Assembly: GCF_964340395.1 (NCBI RefSeq)
Contig: NC_135559.1
Location: 7,418,259 to 7,482,258 of the forward strand
DNA from: Glandiceps talaboti
Lineage: Eukaryota; Hemichordata; Enteropneusta; Spengelidae
Direction: 5' to 3'
Length of the DNA stretch: 64,000 bases
Shown: positions 1 through 16,591 of the stretch, in pieces
Layout of the letters: every line of letters begins with the position of its first letter
How positions within the stretch are numbered: the stretch's first letter is position 1
Translations under genes and position numbers: made by a program
The notes under the pieces: generated by a model
What the model saw: only the letters and a program-made list of their open reading frames with translations
Databases searched by the model: none
What the model was told of the DNA's origin: nothing

Positions 1-650
1 TTGTTCCCGGTCCGTTTGAAATAATAAAAGAAAACACGGAAAACATAACAGAAACTTATATGTATGACTGTATTTTGATAAACAGAATGAAACTTTATTT
101 CATTTTTGTACAATTATCCAGTTTGTCACGCGATATTAAGCATATACTTAACATACAAAGAACGACTAAATCAATAAAGTCAATAAATATGCAAATTAGT
201 TGTAAACAGTTTGATTGGTGTATGATTGTATTTCTTAACTAACTTTTCACAACACAGCAAACTTTGATTGAACATAAAAATCACTTGAAAATTAAGTACC
301 GGTAATTATAAAACTAAAAATCTTTCACACAAAAGCAAAAAAAAAAATCTGAATTTAAATTCCCATATAAAAAATACATGTACAACTCATTTTTAATTTA
401 TCAGCCAAATAGCAAAATGAAAGTGACTCTATACAGTCCTTGCGACGCATTATGTCACCAGCCCTATATCAAGATTACTGTCCCCTCTTCCCCCCTTAAT
501 TCACCCAACCCTCTCCCTACCACATTAACGGCTATACACTTCCCCCATATGACAGCATAAGTGACATGTTTGCTGAATAATCAAGTTTATTGTCCCCACT
601 TTCTCCCCCCCCCCTAAATTCACCCCACCCTCTCCATACCACATTAACGG

Positions 651-6038
<5,388 letters not shown>

Positions 6039-6365
6039 TTTGTATCAACGCTATTACCGTGGGAACCTTCGAGAATCGGCATAGTTTTTTGCGCCACCTA
6101 CGACCAATAGAGTAAATCCTATTGTTTTTATGAATATGTTTGTCTGACATGTCTGAGGCGCTTGAATAGCACGGAAACCACTACAGAGTAGTGATCCTTA
6201 GATATAAAGGGTATGGATTCTTTGCTATGTTGAACAACTGGTAGTACATACATACCAGTATATTGGGTGAACGCCCTGAGCGCTGGGGGTTAGGCCTTAG
6301 GATAATCAAGAGGTCATAGTCCATGACCTACCTTTCGATCACCTGATCGCTAGTGCCTTGTAAAC
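6039..6365. promoter_or_regulatory. Shared head-to-head promoter region of CFAP300 and TMEM256
   Basis: Only 327 bp separate the two divergent start codons (6038 minus, 6366 plus), so both 5' UTRs and any core promoters must lie here. No clear TATA box is seen for either gene. A bidirectional promoter is inferred from spacing only. Confidence 0.6.
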
Positions 6366-9300
6366 ATGGCTGCCATAAGTGCTAGATCGATGGGCCAGAT
6401 TTTTCTGCGAATTGGAGCGTTGTCCGGTGCTAGTGCTGTGTGTTTGGGGGCATATGGTGCACATAGTAAGTTGAACGCTGTATAGTGACTAGAATGTACA
6501 TCACATTTCTATGTTTACGTTCCATTCGATGAATGTAACAGTCCGTTGCTTGACACTGCACTGCACACGTTATGGAACGTCTATCGACATGCGTGACCTT
6601 TGACATGGCCCCAAGTTTAGCATGGTATGCAAAAAATACCCCGTTGCCTTGGTATATCGAATTCCAAAATATTGACAATATCCATGATAACATGTATGGC
6701 CATTTGGTAAATCGTGCATTTCCAATGAATAAGCGTGGTTATATTCGAATATTCTCAACCATTGTTTTATCTGACCACAGTCCACAGTTACTTGTGAGCT
6801 AATAATAGTAATGTTCTATTCCAGGATGGTAATATACTAGTCTAGGATGATCATAATTCAAAATAATGACGTTATTAGGTATATATGATATTCACAAAAT
6901 ACCGTTGCTGATGATTGCTCTGGAATGTAACGGTGAATATCGTATGTATCTATAAGTATAACGTCATTATCTTGTATTATGATCACCCATGGAGGTATAA
7001 AAAAAATCTATTTTTATACCTCCATGGATCACCCCAGACTAGAATATTACCATCGTGGAATAGAATATTAGCTCACAAGTGACTGTGCCACAGTCTCTGT
7101 GATCATGGATGTATTAGGGGACCTGATGGTTTAATGTAATCAGCTCTTATGATTTTGGCAAGTCTCATTCCAATAAAAGAATTTTAGTGGTCCGAGGGTA
7201 AATGTAGGAAAGGTGTGTAAGAAATTTTGTCATGTTCAGCACAGTTGTTTTTGAGTTTATCGTGTATATACAATACGCACACATAGACGGACATACGTAG
7301 AGTCCAAACACCCATTCACCCACTACATTATCGCTTACATGTTAGAGGTAAAAACAATCTTCCCACGAAGGCGGCGATCACTCCGAACAAAACAAACGTC
7401 ACAACACGATGAATAGAGGTAAATAAGGACATCTAGCCGCTTTCACCACATCGGATTTTAATCAGATTGAGGTAAAAAGTACTCCAGTTGCACTAACACA
7501 GTCCATTTGTTTATTTGTAGCATTCAAAACAAATGTTCAAGACCCTCATAGACAGATGGTAAGTATAAAACTCGAAAGTACTGGGTCCTTGCCTGAGTGA
7601 GGGCGCTAATGCAGTTAAGTACGATATATATGGACATTAAAACTGAGTTTATAAACTATGTAACTCAAGTGAAAGCACTTGTAACATAAAAATCTCAGTA
7701 AGCGTATCCCAGTATAATGACACAGTATGCTGAATATCCCAATATGCTGAATAGTCTCGTTCCTGTACAGTATCATTATGATTTACACCTCCACTCACAG
7801 TCTAGTCCCTATACAGTATCATTACCATTTACACCTCCACTCACATAGTCTAGTCCCTATACAGTATCATTAACATTTACACCTCCACTCACAAGTCTAG
7901 TCCCTATACAGTATCATTACCATTTACACCTCCACTCACAGTCTAGTCAAAGTCATTACTCTAGAAGTCCTGACATGCATGAGATGTAATTTAAAATTCA
8001 TCCACAGCCACCCACACATTCATTAACATCATGTCTTTGTTAATCAATCACAACATTCTAACCAATAACACAGTCCCTCATAAAGTTGGTGTTTATTGGG
8101 GCAGTTATGTAATGTCCAAATATGGTATATTTGTCAGCTCAGGATGCTACTCATACATTGTTTTTCCCATCAGTGTAGCAGCTGGGGTTCACTGATTGGA
8201 TGAACACCTTTCTGTGTTGATTAGGGAACCAGATGTGGTTTAGTTAGAAACCACGTTGACATCCAGACTACAACTTTAACCGTGTAAAACTTCAGCATTT
8301 ACACTGAAAGAGAGGTTTTACATGATTACTGTGTGTGAACACACACAGAAGTAGATATAGGCCTTGACTGAAACACGGCAGCATGATGGTGTACGAAGAA
8401 GATCTTGAATGTTTCTTATCACCAAGTATTGAAGTTATGTCTGAAAAAAAGTACAAAAAAATGTTCTTAGCGTTTTATCAATATGTCATCGTGAGAGGCT
8501 GTGATATTGAACTCATCAACTGTCCATTCAGTCAAATCGCCAATATATGAGTGCGTATTACAAACAATTTTCTCGCTCGAGGTTCTACTATTTCCTTGTC
8601 AGTCTGAATATTGCCAGCGGTTAATATAACCTTCAATGCCTAGAAAGTATCCGGATGTTCCTGTTCAAAACAATGCCAAAGAAACAGATTGACATGTAAA
8701 AATGACTGTTTCCATTTCTATGGGTTTTGATGTATACATGAAACCCTATCCATTTTTCAATATTTGTGAATATTTGTGTATTTATCAGAACATTGTTTGA
8801 AACACCAACTAAGGCAGCTGTATCAAGGCCCTTACGGACACATGATACAGTAACTGTAGACGTGAAATGGCTATCAATACGAGTGATACGGAAACGCCCG
8901 GGGTAAGTTTAGCAAGTCAATTCCGCCAATCTCCAAATACTTCCTCGTCGAACTGGCGTACGCTTCAACAGTTCGAAGAGGTGGCACCATCATCCGGGAT
9001 ACGATTAGTTGATGGGTAAAAGCAGTCAGCGTAGCCAGAGAGTCCTATGATCGCAGTACTTACTTAAGAGGGTGACGTAATTCTCACATTTGTCCAATCA
9101 GCATCGTGACTGGAATCAGCACGCCAATCTGAGGCAATCATCATGAAGGGACAGTGTATCGAGGCAGGTGCTAGTAGAAAGAACACAAGATGAACAGAAT
9201 GTTGATGTTAGAGCTGACAATTGTAATCAACCAAAAGTCAGAGAAGAAATCAACTTCCTTTTCAGAAATCTGACTGACCTCAAACCCGGTGTTAGGATAT

Positions 9301-10611
9301 AGATATATCTTACAAGTGAACAGATAAAGCATAATTAATTTTAAGTCGAGAAATGTCGGTTCCTACTATGCAATCAACTGTTCTAACAATACCAGAATAC
9401 AATTGTAATGTCACAGAAGGTATTAATCAACATTAACATTATATTAGAATAATTATTCGACGTCTTACGTATTTTACTGAACAATAGAAGAAAATATAGT
9501 AGATTTAGTGACAGTTTTGTTGAGAATTTAAAAAAAATCGTGTCGTCGCATCACTTCAGATAAAATGTCCTGACCAGAAATAATTCTTTGCCTTAGGCCT
9601 AAAACAATAATTGTTTGGTTCCGGTTATCCGACCCTACCTAGCTTTTCACTGCCGACCCTAAACTTTTTATTATGTATTCGAGAAATATTAATAAAATCG
9701 CAAAAATTGTGAAGTGTCACGAAAACTAGTGGATACGGAAACTGACATTAATTTAAAAAGACAATATAAAACTGTTCTTCCAATCTGTAATGGTTGTACA
9801 TCTGATAGGAACTATTTGGAAAACAACTGGAAAACCTGAACTAGACACTCACAAAGAAAAAAAAATAAAATTAAAGAAAAAATCTATCTACCCCACCTAT
9901 TCTAAAATTGAGCGTAATCGGAACCACACAATTTGTTTTATTAGGCCTAATGTTAATGTCGATGCGTGCCTATGATCTAGGAATTATATTGCCCATGCTC
10001 GGTTAATCCAATCAGTTCTACATATCTCGCATTTACTAGTGATAATATCCGTTTCAGTATAGAATTCGAAGTAGAAAAAACACATACTTCAGGTGAAATA
10101 AAAAGTAGCATAGGAAAATGGTCAGCTCTGGTTAGTGCTAGTGACAGGATCTAGGATCGACATAGCACATGTTTCATACTATGAATCTTAGTGACGGTCC
10201 TGTATGTACTAACCGTTGTTCCAGGAGGGATCATCATGTTTTAGAAATATGCAATCAGGGGATGAACCCATTTTTGGTTTTATACTAGCAAAGAGTGGTG
10301 ATCAGAAGTTTTCGTAGGCAAGATGGAAAAATCCACCACCCCCACCCCACCGCCCGTCCGTAATACATGACATTCGTCAGACATCCAAACCTTGCACAAA
10401 GGTGGCATATCTTATTTATGAGACATTTGCATTTCACTTGTTTGCGACATATGACAGAATTAGGATTGTGTCTCTTGCCTTTGACATTAGAGATGACTGA
10501 GTGAGTAACGACCAATGAAACCACCAAGATTGTTGTTAATCTAAGAGTAAACAAAAAACCAGCAATCGTTATCAATCATTTATTAACTGAATTCTTCCCA
10601 GAAGAAGAAAG

Positions 10612-10644
<33 letters not shown>

Positions 10645-13006
10645 GGGGGTGGGGGGGGGGCGGGGAAGAGAACTTTGAATATATGGAAGTCAAAATCATG
10701 ATGACGTGAATTTGAAACTACTTTAAAAATAAAATTAAACAATATTACCCAACTGACTTACGTTCTTGATTTTCCTGCACTGATATGTGTGTGTGTTGCT
10801 TTTTTGTTTTACAATTTCCCTATTGGTTTACATAGAGGCAATTTCACTTATGCGCATGGGCAAGGTATATAAACGGTTGTGATTGGCTGTCTATGTATGA
10901 CGATTTAGAATATTTAAATAGGATTGTTAGTTTAGTCGTGCTGGATGTCCGATATACAATAAGGAAAAGAACTAGATAGGAGGAAAAAGAACTAAGGAAA
11001 AGAACTAGATAAGGAAAAGAACTAGAGAGATAGTATACATGACAGGAATTACTACTTTTCACACGTAGCAAAACTAGTCTGTGTACTTTATTGCCCTTCC
11101 GATGGTATCAAAACATATTTCGTACATCTTAAAATAATTTCCTTGTGGTATCTGATACGAGGAACTAGTTTACAAGTCCAGTGCATCGTTAATCACAGAA
11201 TGTAGCCATTGTAGAATCGGAAATAAAAGTCCTACTTTATTGTTGTTACAATATTGAGTAACTCGAAAAGTCGGGGACAATCGCCGGGGACAATCGCCGG
11301 GCCTATGTGACCCTTTGGGATAGCATGTGGACTGACTGGAAAAGCCTTGACAGAGCTACAGTTCTTAATAGTTAATACTAGTAAGTCCCCAATATAATGA
11401 TTACCTTCTCATTCTTTTTTCCCAGATCTTTGATACCGCCAATAAATATCACTTTCTACATAGTCTAGTTCTATTAGCAATGCCTCTTGCAAGGAAACCA
11501 CTTTTGGTAAGTATACATGTGCTATTATTTAAAGTTGCACGATATAGATACAATAATTTTACTTTAGTTTTGATTTGTGATTAATGATTAATGAAACAAA
11601 TGTGTTATGTTTTCCTACTTGAAAAAAAACAAACAATGTGAATCAACATACAGAAGTTCATGTTTGTGATTCAGTAAATCAATAAATTGCAAAACACTAG
11701 AATTGTACAAAAAATTTGTTGTTTTATGTACAGGAATTGGTAATGTTTGAATAAATAGGTATTAAAACAATTGTCACCAATATTATGTGAATATTCTAAG
11801 GGATGATCGCACAATGTCACACAAGCTCAAGGGGGAGGGGGTCTGTCATCAATTTTTAACGGAAAACTTTCACTCCTTCAATGATAACAACTTTTGTATT
11901 TACTACCGAGATGTTGATAAGTTGATCAAAATTGACTTCTAATGTGAGATATGGTGCTAGGTTTCTGGTAGTATTTTAATGTGTTTACAATCATTTTTTT
12001 ACATATACATCGATTGTAGTGGTGTGACTGCTACAGTTTGCACCATAGTTTACATTATATAATATATAAATGTTTGATGCCGCACTTGTGAACGTTTGTT
12101 TAGGGGGAGTGGGGGGGGGGGGAGCTAAACGAACGCTGTTTATTTGGTGAGCTTGTGCGACAATGTACGATTGCCCTTTAGACTTTAATATTGTCCAGGT
12201 ACTTTCAAACATCACAAATACTATCATACCCACAGACAACATAGAAAATATAGGTTGTGTGGTGCTCGAAATATGAGTCCAAATGTTCTAAATTGCTCTT
12301 ATTTTAACAGATTTTTCATGAGCTATGCTTGAGGAGGTATAGATATATTAATTCCCAATATTTTCCATCATTCAACTGGAAAATACTCTTGACCTTACAG
12401 CTTGTCACTCGTCACAGGGCTTGTCATAAATGACCTAAGGGGCCATGTCATTATTAGTCTATCGATTCAGTGACAAGGCACCTTAGGTCACTTGTATTTT
12501 CTTTGGCTTAACGAAGAAAAACATTGGCAAATAATATGTAAATACACCACACACAAGCCAAGTTTAATGTGTACAGACAAAAAAATATGGGTGATATACC
12601 TTGTTGGTTCTGTGTCTTGTCAAATTGTATCTATGCCGTTGGTTTTGTGGTGCTCAAAATGTGAATCAAAATGTCCAACATTGGAAAACAATGGAAAACC
12701 TGAACTAGACATTAAACATAGCAAAAAATATGTATTAAAATAAAATAAAAAATAAACCTACCCCACCTATTCTAAAATTGAGCGTAATCGGAACCACACA
12801 ATTTTTTTATTTGGCCTAATGAAATTCTATACTGTTATACTACTACTTTACTTTATTTGCAGGCTGGTTCATTGATAACTGCAGGCATGGTGCTGTTTTC
12901 TGGTACCTGTTATTTACAGTCCATACATGAAATGGATAGTGTCAGAAAGTTTACACCAATGGGTGGTCTGCTTCTCATCGCGGGATGGGTTGCATTAGCA
13001 CTATAG
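6366..13006 (+). CDS. TMEM256: TMEM256 family membrane protein (complete, 4 exons)
   Basis: A small membrane protein of the TMEM256 (DUF423) family; its biochemical role is not known to me. Exons 6366-6465, 7521-7558, 11426-11506 and 12863-13006, all GT-AG and phase-consistent, give 120 aa (human 113). Recognised blocks: LRIGALSGASAVCLGAYGAH (exon 1), FDTANKYHFLHSLVLLA (exon 3), FTPMGGLLLIAGWVALAL at the C-terminus, closely matching the vertebrate protein. Three or four hydrophobic segments are visible: one in exon 1, one in exon 3 and one or two in exon 4. A poly(A) signal AATAAA lies at 13380-13385. Introns 1-3 contain several MITEs (6783-7087, 7745-8275, 9593-9950, 12345-12535). A second, inverted copy of exon 1 lies at 15055-15160. 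Confidence 0.93.
6783..7087. mobile_element. hAT-like MITE with 8-bp target-site duplication
   Basis: The ends CACAGTTACTTGTGAGCTAA and its near-perfect inverse (AGCTCACAAGTGACTGTG) bound a 305-bp palindromic element. The flanks are CCACAGTC at 6775-6782 and CCACAGTC at 7088-7095, an exact 8-bp duplication as expected for hAT transposons. No transposase inside. The right arm carries the 38-bp hairpin at 6989-7026. It lies in TMEM256 intron 1. Confidence 0.88.
6989..7026. mobile_element. 38-bp hairpin inserted in the hAT-like MITE, 8-bp direct repeats
   Basis: An almost perfect palindrome (stem ATGGAGGTATAAA, A/T-rich loop) is flanked by GATCACCC at 6981-6988 and at 7027-7034. The opposite arm of the host MITE (about 6845-6855, GGATGATCATAATTC) lacks it and has the target only once, so it acts as an internal empty site. 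Confidence 0.75.
7745..8275 (+). repeat. Dispersed repeat copy 1, with four tandem 46-56 bp subunits
   Basis: The left part has four tandem units (CAGTATCATTACCATTTACA, CCTCCACTCACA) from 7755 to 7950. The right part (CATCATGTCTTTGTTAATCA, CTCAGGATGCTACT) recurs at 20960-21335 (inverted) and 25045-25385. No ORF. Lies in TMEM256 intron 2. Confidence 0.85.
9593..9950 (+). mobile_element. MITE with TTAGGCCTAA ends, copy 1
   Basis: The ends are TTAGGCCTAA plus AATTGTTTGGTTCCGGTTA on the left and the inverse on the right (TAATCGGAACCACACAATTT). Internal blocks include CACTGCCGACCCTAAAC and AACTGTTCTTCCAATCTGTA. Relatives lie at 49611-49968 (full), 35668-35955 (inverted), and fragments at 12650-12825 and 40765-40865. 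Confidence 0.85.
10285..10650. repeat. Repeat-derived stretch ending in (GA)n and a G-run
   Basis: The segment 10375-10470 (AAACCTTGCACAAAGGTGGC) resembles 27780-27850 (AAACCTGGCACAAAGGTAAC), so it belongs to a dispersed repeat family. The (GA)n and G-rich tract is at 10612-10663. The minus-strand open frame here is not supported as a gene. Confidence 0.5.
10965..11030. repeat. Short tandem repeat of GGAAAAGAACTA
   Basis: GGAAAAGAACTAGATA-like units are repeated four times. It lies in TMEM256 intron 2. Simple tandem expansion. Confidence 0.8.
12345..12535. mobile_element. Foldback MITE with GTGACCTAAGG core, copy 1
   Basis: Inverted arms (AATATTTTCCATCATTCAAC ... AACGAAGAAAAACATTGGCA) surround a core with GACCTAAGGGGCCATGTCA. 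The same arrangement is at 50878-51030 in the SDR cluster. No coding capacity. Lies in TMEM256 intron 3. Confidence 0.65.
12650..12825 (+). mobile_element. Right-end fragment of the TTAGGCCTAA MITE
   Basis: Matches the right half of 9593-9950 (AACCTGAACTAGACA, then CCCCACCTATTCTAAAATTG and CGTAATCGGAACCACACAAT). The left half is absent. It ends about 35 bp before TMEM256 exon 4, so it sits in the exon's acceptor region. Confidence 0.8.
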
Positions 13007-13379
13007 ATGAAGTAAAATGTAGTGTGCATTATTTTGATAGATTCCGTATGGTACATATATTAGTTTTGTCTACATTCACAGTCCACCACACTCAAGTACA
13101 CACTATTCACAATTCAATACATATAGGAGGAAGCTCACATGTTTTATACTACCGCTAGAAAATATTATACATGTACTGAGCTAAGATTGTTTGAGGACTT
13201 CGTAGTCTTAAATACTGGTATTTGACTATGACATAGGTGATATGTAATTAGGTGACATAATTAATTTTTCATTATTGGTAGTTTTTTTTTTACAATTTCA
13301 TGTAATTTTGAATGTATTCCATGTTACTTTATCACTGTGACACTATCATTAATGTCATATTTTTATTTATAATGTTGGT

Positions 13380-13385
13380 AATAAA
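13380..13385 (+). terminator. Poly(A) signal of TMEM256
   Basis: AATAAA, 374 nt after the stop codon and just before the long (ATGT)n tract. It is the first canonical signal downstream of the gene. Confidence 0.6.
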
Positions 13386-13412
13386 GAAAGTCTTTGAATA
13401 TACATGTGTCAT

Positions 13413-13723
13413 AAGTGTGTATGTATGTATGTATGTATGTATGTATGTATGTATGTATGTATGTATGTATGTATGTATGTATGTATGTATGTATGTATGT
13501 ATGTATGTATGTATGTATGTATGTATGTATGTATGTATGTATGTATGTATGTATGTATGTATGTATGTATGTATGTATGTATGTATGTATGTATGTATGT
13601 ATGTATGTATGTATGTATGTATGTATGTATGTATGTATGTATGTATGTATGTATGCATACATGTATGTATGTATGTATGTGTGTATGTATGTATATATGT
13701 ATGTATGTATGTATGTGTGTATG

Positions 13724-13756
<33 letters not shown>
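13413..13756. repeat. (ATGT)n microsatellite, about 340 bp
   Basis: A nearly perfect GTAT/ATGT tetranucleotide tract, with a few interruptions after 13650. The Met-Tyr-Val-Cys and Thr-Tyr-Ile-His frames across it are artefacts. Confidence 0.97.
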
Positions 13757-13757
<1 letters not shown>

Positions 13758-14024
13758 CCATAAAATAGCCCATAGTGGGTGGAGGGTCTATGAATAGCCT
13801 TAACCAGTGATTGACAGGAGATTATCTTTATCAATAGCCAATGCCAACAAAAGAAATACCATTGACCAACAGATAAGATTACTCTAAAAGTGTGGCAGGC
13901 GATATGATGACAACTTGGAAAAGTGTTATAATGGGCTTAGATTCATCACTTTACACTATAGAAAATCTTGTGATTTACATAAACAAGCAAATACTCCGGT
14001 CCGTGTATATGCCGTCCATTTGTT

Positions 14025-14475
14025 TTTCGTTTGTCTATTGCAAACAAGAAAAACGAAAAACCAGTGACTGCTTCGTTTTTCGTTTTTCGTTTTCTCAATC
14101 GGAAAACGAAAAACGAAAAACAATTTGTTTTTCGTTTTTCGTGTCATCGATCGGAAAACAGAACAAGGAAAACTAATTGTTTTTTCCATTGCCGTTTCGT
14201 TTTATGATAATACAAAAACGGTAAACAAACCCTGTTCCTTTTTTCGTTTTTCATTTAACACAATTAATCAATGAAAACGAAAAACCTACCCGTGTTCATT
14301 TTTCATTTTTCGCTTTGATGGTGAGAAAAGGAATCAAGAAAAACGACTCATTCTCTATCATCGTATACTCAATCGATAGAAAACAAACTGTCTGTGTTCG
14401 TTTTTCGTTTTTCGTTTTTCGTTTTTCCTTTTAAGTTTTATAGTCGGAACAAAAGAAAACGAAAAGCGCCATCTG
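14025..14475. repeat. Chain of hairpins built from GTTTTTCG / CGAAAAAC
   Basis: At least five successive inverted repeats, each 50-90 bp, are made of GTTTTTCGTTTTTCG-type runs followed by CGAAAAACGAAAAAC-type runs. The loops are unrelated between hairpins (CTCAATCG, TGTCATCGATC, TTAACACAATTAATC and others). It is not an ordinary tandem microsatellite, because the strand alternates regularly. Confidence 0.75.
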
Positions 14476-14597
14476 TGTTCATTTTCTATTTCATAATCAA
14501 AACCTGCTTTTCTTTTGTCTTTATTTAAATACTCGTGATATTGCAAATCTTGCCCCCCTCCCCCCCCCCCCCGGCTTGACCCACACATTTGAAAAGA

Positions 14598-14815
14598 ATG
14601 GCTTCGCTAGAAGCACACGTTAGTACGGTAGAGCACCTCATAGTAAATGAGGGGAGAACGCATTTGCAAGTGGCATAAAACTTAAAAGCACAACATGGAG
14701 ATAGTAAAGGCTTTTCAGAAAGAAGCGTGAGGAGACTGTGTGTAGTCTATCACATCAAAACCGGCAGTAGAGCTAGAGTCTCTGGCAGACAGCTAGATGA
14801 TGCTGTTCAGGGTGC
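14598..14815 (+). other. Decayed coding-like fragment, possibly a transposon DNA-binding region
   Basis: The plus strand reads MASLEAHVSTVEHLIVNEGR, then NLKAQHGDSKGFSERSVRRL, a helix-rich pattern like the N-terminal helix-turn-helix region of integrase-type transposon proteins that I recall from invertebrate genomes. The frame is broken and nothing recognisable follows. The assignment is weak. Confidence 0.3.
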
Positions 14816-15054
14816 CATTGAATAGGAGAGTAGCGAATAATATGTCATAGTTCATGTACACGCATACACACTGCACACATGGTTATTATGTATCTCACCA
14901 GTGATCACGTATTTTAGTGGACTCGGACCGGCCAGACCACACAGTTATGGCTTTCTTTGACATTTCATAAAGTTTATTGTTAACTGACAGTTGAAATTTA
15001 CATCATGCTACACACGCCCGCACGTACAAACATGGCATGTTATAGTCAACTTAC

Positions 15055-15160
15055 TATGTGCACCATATGCCCCCAAACACACAGCAATAGCACCAGACAA
15101 CGCTCCAATTCGCAGAAAAAGCTGGCCCATCGATATCGATCTAGCACTTACGGCAGCCAT
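15055..15160 (-). pseudogene. Inverted copy of TMEM256 exon 1
   Basis: On the minus strand this reads MAAVSARSISMGQLFLRIGA and then the same ALSGA-AVCLGAYGAH as TMEM256 exon 1. It ends in the same GTAAGTTG donor and has one in-frame 6-nt insertion (a repeated ATATCG). The frame is intact and few amino acids differ. Similarity extends about 15-20 bp upstream (GCTAGTGCCTTGTA). No copies of exons 2-4 were found between 13006 and 15055, so it would splice toward nothing, or read antisense into TMEM256. It is either an orphan exon or part of an unseen transcript. Confidence 0.8.
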
Positions 15161-15439
15161 GTTTATATTACAACTTAATACAAGGCACTAGCCGGCGATG
15201 GCAGCGAGCTTGGGGATTGACCTGACCTGACTTGACCCAAAATGGGGACAACATGTGATTGGTTATTGTTATCAATTCCGTAAGAATTATACCGTATTTT
15301 GAGGATATCTTTCTACATTTAGTGTAGTGAGGAAATAATTTTAAATTGTCTAAAATATTTTGGAAACACTAGTCCGTGGGCCGACCCCTGAACCCTCTAG
15401 AAATAGGAGTTTGTTGGGGGGGGGGGGGGGGGGTCTTGG

Positions 15440-16040
15440 TGACTATAAGATCTTTGCAGATATTATTTGTATATAGCTTGCTAATACCAAATTTAAAATG
15501 TTCTACAAAAAAATGTTTGCACATATTTAGTAAATTTGATTTTTTATAACCCAAAATCAACATTTTTGAAAAAAGGTCTCCAGTCTACAGGATCTTAGTT
15601 GATATTCATTAATAGCATTCAAATACTGAGAATGAACGTTTTTACGGAAATTAATTACATATATTTAGTAAATCTGACCAAAAAATGGCATTTATTGACT
15701 TTTATCACCCAAAATTGACATTTTTGACTAGAAGCTTGAGGTCTTCAAGTTCTTGGTAGATATTTATTGCTAGTTGTATCATTATAACAAACATGGATAC
15801 TTGAAACAAAACTGATTTAAAAAATTTGGTAAATTTGACCAAAAAATGTCATTTTTTCACTTTCTTCACCCACAATCAACATTCTTGAAAAAGGTGTTAA
15901 GTCTACAGGATTTTAGTTGATATTTTTTACTTATAGCAATCACATACTGAAAATGAACATTTTTTATGGAAAATAAATTCATGTATGTAGTAAATTTGAC
16001 CAAAAATGGCATTTTTAAAACTTTTGTTTCACCCATAATT
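15440..16040. repeat. Diverged tandem repeat, about 150-bp unit, 3-4 copies
   Basis: TAGTAAATTTGACCAAAAAATGG-like blocks recur near 15528, 15666, 15826 and 15979. Each is followed by a CACCCAAAATNGACATTTTTG-type block and a TCTACAGGATCTTAGTTGAT block. Units are 70-85% alike by eye. Confidence 0.75.
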
Positions 16041-16197
16041 CTACAATTTCATCTATAATTCTAAAATAACAAGCAGATAGGGCAGAAATTTCATGGGGAT
16101 GCATCTAGGGATATGTGGTATGACATGTCGTATCTTACTGAGACTAGTAAGTGCTGTCCTCTTGTTATTAAGGCAAAGTCTGTTTGATGCATATGAT

Positions 16198-16203
16198 AAA
16201 TAA

Positions 16204-16234
<31 letters not shown>

Positions 16235-16430
16235 CAAGCAAGCAAACAAACAAACAAAACAAAACAAACGAACAAATAAATAAATAAATAATAAATAAAT
16301 GAATGAATAAATAAATAAATAAATACATGAATGAATGAATGAATGAATGAATGAATGAATGAATGAATGAATGAATGAATAAATAAATAATAGATAAATA
16401 AACAAATAAATAAATAGATATTTACAAAAA
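16198..16430. repeat. (AAAT)n / (GAAT)n tetranucleotide tract
   Basis: AAATAAAT, then AAACAAAC, then GAATGAAT, then AAATAAAT runs. Low complexity only. Confidence 0.95.
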
Positions 16431-16591
16431 TATATGTTTGATGTATTACATGAGACGATGGCTGCAATTTCTTAAAATCATAAATCGTGTAAAATCCTTA
16501 GTTTTGGGATGTTTACTTTACAGTATATCAAGCATGTCGAATGCAATTGCAGGTTCTCTATACTAAAAACCATGGATGGCACATATAGTAA

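Noticed and set aside
8868-8905. ATGGCTATCAATACGAGT... followed by GTAAGT, like a first exon
   Set aside because: No in-frame partner exon could be found within TMEM256 intron 2.
10285-10575. 96-aa minus-strand frame with a hydrophobic N-terminus
   Set aside because: It overlaps a dispersed repeat also seen at 27780-27850 and lacks support.
13312-13834. Several 100-160 aa open frames on both strands
   Set aside because: They are translations of the (ATGT)n microsatellite.
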